From Limnoglobus roseus (GTDB lineage: Bacteria > Planctomycetota > Planctomycetia > Gemmatales > Gemmataceae): DNA of 64,000 nucleotides. The stretch lies in NCBI RefSeq assembly GCF_008254045.1, contig NZ_CP042425.1, positions 2,914,001 to 2,978,000 on the forward strand, read 5' to 3'. A model generated the notes under the pieces. That model did not search any database and had not been told where the DNA came from. It was given only the letters and a program-made list of their open reading frames with translations. The translations under genes and the position numbers were made by a program. Shown one piece after another: positions 27,134 to 34,567 of the stretch (positions are counted from its first letter, which is position 1; every line of letters begins with the position of its first letter).

Positions 27134-27661
27134 TCACTTGTCCGGCCAGATGCTCTTGAAGAGTTCGTCCGGGGGCACGAGGAGTTGCTTCTTCTCCTTC
27201 TTCGCGGCCTCGACCCAACTTTGGGGAAACTCGGGGAACTTGTCCGGCTTCTGTCCGAAGAGTTTGACCTCCATCGCGAACCCGGCCGGCGCCTTCACGA
27301 GGTCCACGGCTTGGACCTTCCCCAGTTCCTTATCGAGCGACTTGATGAGATCGGCGGGCACGTCGCCCTCGACGGCCTCGCACCATACGCGGGCGTCCTT
27401 CTTCGACTTGATGCCGACCGCGATGAGAAGGCCCTTCGCCTTCGGCGGCTTCTCTTTGGCCAGGAGTTCGCCGGCCTTCTCCTCCAGGGCCTTGATGTAC
27501 TTCGAGAGCGGTTGCACGTCATCGCCGAACCGCTGTTCGAGTTCCGGGATGGGGACGTAGAGCCGGAGTTGGTTCAATTCCACGGCCTTCGGCTTGTCCG
27601 CCGCGACGGACGGGTTCGCCAAGGCCGCGGCGAGGGTCAACAGGACGAGTCGAGACAGCAT
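27134..27661 (-). CDS. Secreted hypothetical protein
   Basis: A 175-residue protein with a signal peptide (MLSRLVLLTLAAALANPSVA, cleavage near A-DK). The mature part is Lys/Glu-rich and probably alpha/beta, with no recognisable catalytic motif; it contains a single Cys (ARVWCEAVEGD). It ends with LLVPPDELFKSIWPDK. The gene is monocistronic. It is not related by eye to its neighbours. Presumably periplasmic or surface located. Confidence 0.75.
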   Translation of the reverse strand: MLSRLVLLTLAAALANPSVAADKPKAVELNQLRLYVPIPELEQRFGDDVQPLSKYIKALEEKAGELLAKEKPPKAKGLLIAVGIKSKKDARVWCEAVEGDVPADLIKSLDKELGKVQAVDLVKAPAGFAMEVKLFGQKPDKFPEFPQSWVEAAKKEKKQLLVPPDELFKSIWPDK

Positions 27662-27851
27662 CGGGCACCTCCCGGACGAGAACTCAATTCAGAAGTATGG
27701 CACGTTGAGATTATGTCCGGTCCGCCCCCGCGGGCCAGCGAAATACTGACCCGGCATGAGGCGGGTGGGTGTAACACCTCGGACGGCATTCCCTCACCCC
27801 GCGTCTCGGCGGCCACCCTCGCGGCGAATGAGGCGAGATCGCAGTACTCGT

Positions 27852-28961
27852 TCACTCCTTGACGGCAGCTCGATATCTGGCCGCCCGCTCGGCGTACAAC
27901 CGATCCGCTTGAACGTAGGCGGCCTTGGCGTCCGCTTCGGTTTCGAACTCGACGGGGCTAATGTTCTCGTTGAACACGCCCGCGTCCGCCCACCCGTTCC
28001 CGATCACGTCCACCCAATACGACCCATCCCCACTCCGGATCACCCACTTGCCCGCGAGAACCTCGGCCCGCACCCCGGCGGGGAGGTCGTACGCCACGCC
28101 GGGAACCGCCGCCGTCAACTCGAACGCCTCCCCGGGCAGGCGGCCGCTGAGGCGTTCCGCCCACCGGGCGTAGGAGCAATCCCACACGGGACTGCCTTGG
28201 GCGATCTCTTCGAGCCACGGGTGCGCGGCCCATTCGGCGACCTGCTCCGCCGTCATCGGGCCGACTTGAACGCCGGTGAAGTTGTCGAGCAGGCCGGCGT
28301 ACAGGCCGCGGTCGTCCGGCGGCACGCGGTCGAACAGCCGAGCGAGTTGCTGTCTCGCCCGGGTCAGGCCCTTCTCGCCCGGCTCGTCCGGCGTGTCCAG
28401 AAAGTACTCGTCGGTGATGCCGGCCATCAACAGCCGCACGCGGGCTTCTTTCGGGGGCAGGTCGAGGAAGGCGTCGCCCTGGTGGTGATCGTCGTCCCAG
28501 AGGATCAGGTCGCCGAACGACTCCAGGAGGACGGCCCACCGCCCCCGGCTCTTGCTCTTCAACCGGGGCAGTTCCTCCCACGCTTGCTCGGCCGCGACGG
28601 CTAGGAGGTGCCGACGCAGGACTGTGGACCGGTATTTCGAATCCGGGTCGGAAGATGATTCGAGTTCCTCGGTGAGCATGTCGTCCAGGGTGTAGACGAC
28701 GGCCGCGATGGCCGCCTCGTTGGCCGCCGTGTGGTGGGGCATGGGCACGGCCGGTTCTCGCAACGCCGTGGCCACGTCGGCGAGGATCACGAGCTTCTGC
28801 TCGGCGGTGAGCCGATCGAACGCCGTGGCCCCGGTCTCGGTGGTGTCCTCCTGATTGTCCAGGTCGTCCTCCACGAACATCAGGAGCAGGTCGAGGCCGA
28901 CGCGGAATAAGGCCCACTCCGCGGCCGTCAAGACGCGATCCCCCGAGTGCATTCGCCACAC
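27852..28961 (-). CDS. Hypothetical soluble protein
   Basis: A 369-residue acidic protein of unknown family. The N-terminal ~200 residues are mostly helical with many acidic residues (LMFVEDDLDNQEDTTETGAT); the C-terminal half has Trp-rich and VIGNGWADAG-like beta segments. No signal peptide, membrane helix or metal motif is visible. GTG 28961 has a GAGGTG stretch about six bases upstream; ATG 28952 is a possible alternative start. The complementary frame on the same strand is a shadow with Arg/Gly-rich composition. Confidence 0.72.
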   Translation of the reverse strand: MWRMHSGDRVLTAAEWALFRVGLDLLLMFVEDDLDNQEDTTETGATAFDRLTAEQKLVILADVATALREPAVPMPHHTAANEAAIAAVVYTLDDMLTEELESSSDPDSKYRSTVLRRHLLAVAAEQAWEELPRLKSKSRGRWAVLLESFGDLILWDDDHHQGDAFLDLPPKEARVRLLMAGITDEYFLDTPDEPGEKGLTRARQQLARLFDRVPPDDRGLYAGLLDNFTGVQVGPMTAEQVAEWAAHPWLEEIAQGSPVWDCSYARWAERLSGRLPGEAFELTAAVPGVAYDLPAGVRAEVLAGKWVIRSGDGSYWVDVIGNGWADAGVFNENISPVEFETEADAKAAYVQADRLYAERAARYRAAVKE

Positions 28962-29409
28962 ACTTCACCTCGATTCCACGACCCCGTTCCGTCCCAGGTT
29001 TATCACCGGGGGAATCGGCCCGCCCTGCACGCCGCGTGCCGGACGGCGAAGCGAAGCGTCTCACACCCCGGATGGCTAACCTGTTACACGAACACACAGA
29101 ACCCAATTTAAACCAATGGGCTTGCTTTACGGAGACGGTTCACTGTCTGCTAATTCAGGACGCGGCGGCCTTGGGTTTGCGTTTGCGCGACTCAAGGTGC
29201 GAGAGGCCAGGTCGGATGCCGAAAAATTTTCTGCGCCGCTGGTATAGAATATGCTTTTGCAGACGATGTTGTTCGGCCGGTAGACGCCACAAGCAAAGTC
29301 TTGTGCTTTTCGATCCTGCGGCTGGATTCGTTGAGTGTGACATCTTCTACTTCTGATGATTTCCTCCACGAATCGATACCCGATACGAAATGAACGAAGG
29401 GGCATTGTG
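28962..29409. other. Intergenic region between a minus-strand gene and the phytochrome operon
   Basis: About 450 bases. The left 140 bases are GC-rich, the right 300 lower in GC. It should contain divergent promoters for the hypothetical gene at 28961 and for the signalling operon starting at 29410. A purine-rich GAAGGGG precedes the ATG at 29410. No convincing ORF, repeat or RNA was found. Confidence 0.45.
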
Positions 29410-30942
29410 ATGACCGAGGCGTCGCGTGCCACCGTGTTGGTGGTTGACGACAGCGAAGACAATCGGTTCACCGTCCGCCGGTACCTTGAGCAAGCGGGAT
29501 TCCGGGTGGTCGAGGGGGCGAGCGGCGAGGACACCATTCGACTCGTCCGTGCCAACCCCGACATCGTGATCCTCGACGTGGACTTGCCCGACACGAACGG
29601 GTTCGAGGTGTGCCGCGTCATCAAGACCGATCCGGAGACGGCCGCCATCCCCGTACTGAACTTGTCGGCCACGTTCACGATGACCCGGCACCGCGTCCAG
29701 GGGTTGGACAGCGGTGCCGATGCTTACCTGTGCCACCCGGTCGAGGCGATCGAACTCGTTGCCACCGTCAACGCCCTCCTCCGCGTGCGGCGAGCCGAAC
29801 AGGCGTTGCGAGATGCCGACCGGCGGAAGGACGAGTTCTTGGCCATGCTCGCGCACGAACTCCGCAACCCGCTCGCTCCGATTCGCACGGCCGTCGAAGT
29901 GCTGAAGATGCGGGACGCCACCGACCCGCCAATCCGCCGGGTGCGGGAGATCGTGGACCGGCAGGTATCGCACATGAGCCGGTTGATCGACGACCTGCTC
30001 GACGTGTCCCGGATCGCCCGCGGTAAGGTTGCCCTTCAACGGGGACGGTGTGATTTCGCCCGCATCGTTCGGGACACGGCGGAAGACTACCGCGGCACAC
30101 TGGAAGTCGAAAAATTGCGGCTCGATGTTCGGACGCCGGACGCCCCGGTGTGGGTGTCCGGGGACCACACCCGGCTGGCCCAGGTCGTGGGCAACGTGCT
30201 GCACAACGCCCGCAAGTTCACCGACGCCGGCGGGCGGGTTCAGGTGACGGTCGAGGCGGACGCCGGGGCGGCCGTCGTGACCGTCACCGATACTGGCATC
30301 GGCATGGACGAGGACACCTTGCGGCAAGTCTTTGAGCCGTTCGCCCAGGCCGACCGAAGCCTGGACCGCAGCCGGGGTGGGCTAGGGTTGGGCCTTGCGC
30401 TGGTCAAGGGGTTGGTTGAACTCCACGGCGGCGAAGTCCGGGCCGCGAGCGACGGCATCGGAAGAGGGTCATCGTTTACGATCCGCCTGCCGTTGGACAA
30501 CGACTCCGCGGCCCGGGGCCAAGACCTGCCGCCCCCGTCCCTCCCCCGGGCGGGCCGCCGTGTTCTGGTGATTGAGGACAACCTGGACGTGGCGGAAAGC
30601 CTGGACTTATTGTTGGGCATGATGGGGCACGACGTCCGGATCGCCCGGAATGGGGCCGACGGGGTGGCCGCCGTTTCGGCGTTTCGGCCCGACTTGGTGC
30701 TGTGCGACATCGGCTTGCCGGGCGGGATGGACGGGTTCGCGGTGGCCACGGCGTTGCGGGCCGACCCCACCGCCGACGGGGCGTACCTCGTCGCCCTCAC
30801 CGGCTACGGCCAACCGGAAGACCGAGCGAAGGCGATCGAGGCCGGGTTTGACGTCCACCTTACCAAGCCGGTGGACGGGGCGTCCCTGCATCGAGTGTTC
30901 GCGGCGGTGGCTCGGAGATTGTCGGGCGGGGGCGGGGCATGA
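29410..30942 (+). CDS. Hybrid sensor kinase, REC-HisKA-HATPase-REC
   Basis: A 510-residue cytoplasmic signalling protein with no sensor domain of its own. Residues 1-130 are a receiver (VLVVDDSEDN, phospho-acceptor Asp56 in ILDVDLPD) in which the conserved Lys of the KP motif is replaced (YLCHPVEA). HisKA follows with LAHELRNPLAPIRTAVEVLK, then the HATPase with an N-box-like NVLHNARKF, DTGIGMD and GGLGLGLALVKG. A C-terminal receiver has CDIGLPGGMDGF and an intact LTKPVD. ATG 29410 is preceded by AAGGGGC. Its stop overlaps the haem oxygenase start by four bases, so it is the first gene of the light-sensing operon and probably receives or relays phytochrome signals. Confidence 0.92.
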   Translation: MTEASRATVLVVDDSEDNRFTVRRYLEQAGFRVVEGASGEDTIRLVRANPDIVILDVDLPDTNGFEVCRVIKTDPETAAIPVLNLSATFTMTRHRVQGLDSGADAYLCHPVEAIELVATVNALLRVRRAEQALRDADRRKDEFLAMLAHELRNPLAPIRTAVEVLKMRDATDPPIRRVREIVDRQVSHMSRLIDDLLDVSRIARGKVALQRGRCDFARIVRDTAEDYRGTLEVEKLRLDVRTPDAPVWVSGDHTRLAQVVGNVLHNARKFTDAGGRVQVTVEADAGAAVVTVTDTGIGMDEDTLRQVFEPFAQADRSLDRSRGGLGLGLALVKGLVELHGGEVRAASDGIGRGSSFTIRLPLDNDSAARGQDLPPPSLPRAGRRVLVIEDNLDVAESLDLLLGMMGHDVRIARNGADGVAAVSAFRPDLVLCDIGLPGGMDGFAVATALRADPTADGAYLVALTGYGQPEDRAKAIEAGFDVHLTKPVDGASLHRVFAAVARRLSGGGGA

Positions 30943-31514
30943 TTCTCACACGCCTGCGGGCTGAAACGCGAACCCGCCACGATGCCGTTGAAGCCCGCCT
31001 GGGATTCCTCGACCGCCCGATCACGTCGGACAGTTACCGCGAGCTGCTCCGACAGTTCTGGGGGTTCTACGAGCCGGTCGAAGCCCGAATCGCCACGGCG
31101 ACCGATTGGCCGGCCCTGGAATTCGACTTCAACGGCCGCCGCAAGACGCCCTTGCTCGAACGCGACCTCGCGACCGCGGGGGTTGGGCGGGAGGCACTCG
31201 ACAAGTGCCACTGCCCCGCCTTGCCACCGCTCACCGACGTGCCGCAAGCCCTCGGCTGCCTGTACGTGCTGGAGGGGGCGACCCTCGGCGGGCAGGTCAT
31301 TACCCGCCACCTGCGGGGGCAACCGGGCGGGCCGTACCCGACGGCCTTCTTCGCCAGCTATGGCGAGAACGTGGGGCCGATGTGGAAGGCGTTCGGGGCG
31401 TTCCTGACGGAGTACACGGCGGGCCACGGTGGCGATGACCGAATCGTGGCCTCTGCGTGTGCGACCTTTGACACGCTCGGGGCGTGGCTGGCCGCGGGGG
31501 AGGGACGCCCGTGA
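30939..31514 (+). CDS. bphO: Biliverdin-producing haem oxygenase (BphO-like)
   Basis: A 191-residue bacterial haem oxygenase that opens haem to biliverdin IXalpha, CO and iron using an electron donor. The proximal ligand candidate is His14 in RAETRTRHDAVEARL; the distal-helix glycine-rich motif is LYVLEGATLGGQVITRHL. Length and layout fit BphO partners of bacteriophytochromes. It overlaps the kinase before and the phytochrome after by four bases, so chromophore synthesis and apoprotein are co-translated, a known arrangement in phytochrome operons. Confidence 0.93.
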   Translation: MILTRLRAETRTRHDAVEARLGFLDRPITSDSYRELLRQFWGFYEPVEARIATATDWPALEFDFNGRRKTPLLERDLATAGVGREALDKCHCPALPPLTDVPQALGCLYVLEGATLGGQVITRHLRGQPGGPYPTAFFASYGENVGPMWKAFGAFLTEYTAGHGGDDRIVASACATFDTLGAWLAAGEGRP

Positions 31515-33802
31515 CGGACAACTCTGCGTACAGCATCAAGAGCGGCGAAGTCACGCTCACCAACTGCGACCGCGAACCGGTTCACATCCCCGGGTGCGTC
31601 CTGTCGCACGGCGTCCTGCTTGTACTGCGGCGGTCGGACCTGACCGTCGTCCAGGCGAGCGCGAACACATCCGCCCTGTTCGGCGTCGAGCCAACGGTGT
31701 TATTGGGCCGCGGCCTGGACGCCCTGCTCGCCCCCGACCAGGTGGACGTTCTTGCCCACTTCCTCCGGACGGAACGGCTGGAGAACGGCCCACTGTTCGC
31801 CCTCACGGCGATCCCGACCGGGGCGAGCGGGCCGTTCGACGTGACCGCCCACACCCAGGGCGAACTGGCCGTCGTGGAGTGGGAGCCGTCCACCCGTACC
31901 GGCCTGCCGGCGAACCCGGACTACTACTCCCTGGTCAAGCGGTCCGTCAGCCGGTTGCAGACCGCGACAACCTTGCGGGGGTACTGCGAGGCCGTGACCG
32001 CGGAGGTACGGGCTCTGACCGGCCTCGACCGGGTGATGGTCTACCGCTTCCAGTCGGACAACAGTGGATGGGTGTTCGCGGAGAGCAAGCGAGACGACCT
32101 GAACACCTACCTCGACCAGCACTACCCCGCTGCCGACATCCCGCTCCCCGCCCGGCAGTTGTTCCTCAAACTGTGGCACCGGCTGGTGCCGGACGTGCGG
32201 GCCGAGCCCGCCGAACTGGTGCCCCTCACCAACCCGGTGACGAACGCCCCGCTGGACATGACGTACTGCTCGCTCCGCGGGGCATCGGTGATGTACACCG
32301 AGTACCTCCAGAACATGGGCGTGTCGGCGGCACTGGTCATGCCGCTGGTCCGGGACGGGCACTTGTGGGGGCTGATCGCCACCCACCACTACAGCCCCAA
32401 GTACATCCCCCACCACGTTCGGGCGGCATGCGAGTTCTTGGCCCAAGTGGTGTCGCTCCAACTCGCCGCCGCGGAAGACCGGGAAGGGCAGGAATACAAG
32501 CTCCGCATCCGGTCGGTCCACGAATCTCTTGTCCTGCGGGCGGCGACCACCGACACTTCACTGTCCGACCTCGTGACCGGCTCGCCGGGCTTGCTCGACC
32601 TCCTCGACGCGGGCGGGGTCGCCTTGGTCCAGGGCGGTGCGGTGCGGACGGCCGGGCGGACCCCCTCGCCGGAGCAGATCGGGGCTCTGGTCGGGTGGCT
32701 GCGGGATCGGACCGAGGGCGGGGCGGACGGCGTGACCCACACCAACGCACTGCCGGCCGTGTACAAGCCGGCGGCGGTGTTCAAGGACACCGCTTGCGGC
32801 CTCTTGGCCGTGCCCATCTCCCGCTCCCGCCGCGACTTGCTCTTGTGGTTCCGCCCCGAGCACATCGCGACGGTCGTGTGGGCCGGCTACCCGACCGAGA
32901 AGGACGTGCAGATCGGCCCGCACGGCCCGCGGCTGACCCCCCGCAAGTCGTTCGACCTGTGGCGGGAATCGGTCGAGGGGATGGCCCCGGCGTGGTCCGA
33001 GGCCGAGGTCGAGGCCGCCCGCCGGTTCCGGGTGGCCGTCCTCGACGTGGTCGTCGGGCACGCCGAGCAGGTGGCGAAGTTGAACAAAGAACTCGAGGCC
33101 CACGTCGAGGAGTTGGACGCCTTCGCCTACGTCGCCAGCCACGACTTGAAGGAACCGCTGCGGGGCATCCACAACTACGCGGCGTTCCTGATCGAAGACT
33201 ACCAGGGCAAACTCGGCACGGACGGGGAGGTCAAACTCCGGGCGATGATGCGACTGAGCCAGCGGATGGAGTCGCTGATCGAGTCCCTGCTCCACTACTC
33301 CCGAACCGGACGGGGCGAGTTCGTCGTCCGCGACAAGGACTTGAACGCCGTCTTGCGGGGGGCGCGGGAGATGCTCCAAGCCCGCCTCCAGGAAACGGCG
33401 GCCGACCTGCGCGTCCCCCGCCCGCTGCCCACGGTGCGGTGCGAGCCGGTGATGGTCGGGGAGGTGTTCGGCAACTTGATCTCGAACGCCTTGAAGTACA
33501 ACGACAAACCGGACAAGTGGGTCGAGGTCGGGTACGAGGGGCGGACCGAGCCGGACGGTGAGGGGGGCACGAAATCGGTGACGGCGTTCTACGTCCGGGA
33601 CAACGGCATCGGCATTCCGGCCAAGCACCACGACGCCGTCTTTCGCATCTTTAAGCGGCTGCACGCCCGCGACAAATTCGGCGGCGGCACCGGGGCCGGG
33701 CTGACGATCGTGAAGAAGGTGGTGGAGCGGCACGGCGGCCGGATTTGGGTCGAGTCTACGGAAGGCGAGGGGACGACTTTCTACTTCACCCTCGGCGGGT
33801 AA
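31511..33802 (+). CDS. bphP: Bacteriophytochrome histidine kinase
   Basis: A 763-residue PAS-GAF-PHY-HisKA-HATPase photoreceptor kinase. Cys19 in TNCDREPVHIPG is at the biliverdin thioether position of bacteriophytochromes. The GAF domain has PAADIPLPAR (PASDIP type, about 206-211) and GLIATHHYSP; at residue 262 the block LRGASVMYTEYLQNMGV has Tyr where phytochromes usually have a conserved His. The PHY tongue carries GPRLTPRKSFDLW. The kinase has ASHDLKEPLRGI (His544), NLISNALKYN and GTGAGLTIVKKVVERHGG. GTG 31511 overlaps the haem oxygenase stop. It should sense red/far-red light and phosphorylate the response regulator encoded just downstream. Confidence 0.95.
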   Translation: MTDNSAYSIKSGEVTLTNCDREPVHIPGCVLSHGVLLVLRRSDLTVVQASANTSALFGVEPTVLLGRGLDALLAPDQVDVLAHFLRTERLENGPLFALTAIPTGASGPFDVTAHTQGELAVVEWEPSTRTGLPANPDYYSLVKRSVSRLQTATTLRGYCEAVTAEVRALTGLDRVMVYRFQSDNSGWVFAESKRDDLNTYLDQHYPAADIPLPARQLFLKLWHRLVPDVRAEPAELVPLTNPVTNAPLDMTYCSLRGASVMYTEYLQNMGVSAALVMPLVRDGHLWGLIATHHYSPKYIPHHVRAACEFLAQVVSLQLAAAEDREGQEYKLRIRSVHESLVLRAATTDTSLSDLVTGSPGLLDLLDAGGVALVQGGAVRTAGRTPSPEQIGALVGWLRDRTEGGADGVTHTNALPAVYKPAAVFKDTACGLLAVPISRSRRDLLLWFRPEHIATVVWAGYPTEKDVQIGPHGPRLTPRKSFDLWRESVEGMAPAWSEAEVEAARRFRVAVLDVVVGHAEQVAKLNKELEAHVEELDAFAYVASHDLKEPLRGIHNYAAFLIEDYQGKLGTDGEVKLRAMMRLSQRMESLIESLLHYSRTGRGEFVVRDKDLNAVLRGAREMLQARLQETAADLRVPRPLPTVRCEPVMVGEVFGNLISNALKYNDKPDKWVEVGYEGRTEPDGEGGTKSVTAFYVRDNGIGIPAKHHDAVFRIFKRLHARDKFGGGTGAGLTIVKKVVERHGGRIWVESTEGEGTTFYFTLGG

Positions 33803-33811
33803 GGGGGAGGA

Positions 33812-34246
33812 TTGGTTGCCAACCGGACGATTCTTCTGGTCGAGGACAGCGACGCGGACAGCGAGGCGACGGTCCGCGCACTGGGCCGGTGCGTCGGCTC
33901 CCCGGCCGTCTACCGTTGCGCGGACGGGGACTCTGCGTTAACCTTCTTGCGGCAGCTCGACCGCGTGGACGGCTTGGCGTCGCGGCCTGCGGTCATCTTG
34001 CTCGACCTGAACCTGCCGGGGACGGACGGGCGGGAGGTGCTGGAACAGATCAAGGCAGACGACGCCCTGAAGCACATCCCGGTGGTGATCCTCACCACGT
34101 CCGCGGCTTCGGCGGACGTGGCCTTCTGTTACCGGCACGGGGCGAGCGGCTACATCGTGAAACCGGTGGACCTCGCCAAGTTCGCCGCCCGCGTGCAACA
34201 GTTCCACGCTTACTGGTTCGAGGCAGTCGAGCCGTCAACCGCGTGA
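33812..34246 (+). CDS. Single-domain response regulator (Rcp1-like)
   Basis: A 144-residue stand-alone receiver of the kind that partners phytochrome kinases. TILLVEDSDADSEATVRAL supplies the acidic pocket, VILLDLNLPGTDGREVL the phospho-acceptor Asp, VVILTTSAASADV the Thr/Ser switch and YIVKPVDLAKF the conserved Lys. There is no output domain, so it must act through protein contacts or a phosphorelay. TTG 33812 follows GGGGGAGG closely; no better start exists. It lies nine bases after the phytochrome stop and ends the operon. Confidence 0.9.
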   Translation: MVANRTILLVEDSDADSEATVRALGRCVGSPAVYRCADGDSALTFLRQLDRVDGLASRPAVILLDLNLPGTDGREVLEQIKADDALKHIPVVILTTSAASADVAFCYRHGASGYIVKPVDLAKFAARVQQFHAYWFEAVEPSTA

Positions 34247-34254
34247 CCCCGTTT

Positions 34255-34305
34255 ACCCGGCGTCGTTCTTCTTCGGACGCCGCCGCTTCTTCGGCGGGCG
34301 TGAGG
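34255..34305. repeat. Dispersed intergenic repeat, copy 1
   Basis: A 51-base unit whose first 24 bases (34255-34278) are identical to 62345-62368; the remaining part shares a CTTCGGCGGG core and a GTGAGG/CTGAGG end. It contains short GCCG/CGGC stems. It lies just after the response-regulator stop in a 320-base gap (34247-34567) with no other feature. This is a REP-like element; only two clear copies are in the window. Confidence 0.6.
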
Positions 34306-34567
34306 GCAGGGGGTCTGCTTCGTCGGTCACGTCATCCAACCCGCCGAGCCGGCCCACCCGACAAAATCCCGGCCGCGGGGCGAACCCATGTGCCCGAAGA
34401 CATGGTTTCGCTCTCGGAGGTGGCGCGGTACCCGTCGAGTACTCCACACATCGCATCCTTGGCCAACCGATGTGTGCCATGCCGCACCCTACGCTGATGC
34501 TCCCTCGCCGAGAACGGCTTAAGCAGCCGTCGCGGGTTGTGGTACACAACCTGCGACGGGGGTGGCC

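Noticed and set aside
26202..27218. 338-codon minus-strand frame opposite the HEAT-repeat gene
   Set aside because: Thr/Ser/Pro/Arg-rich composition typical of the antisense of GC-rich coding sequence; the + strand has clear HEAT repeats and a ribosome site.
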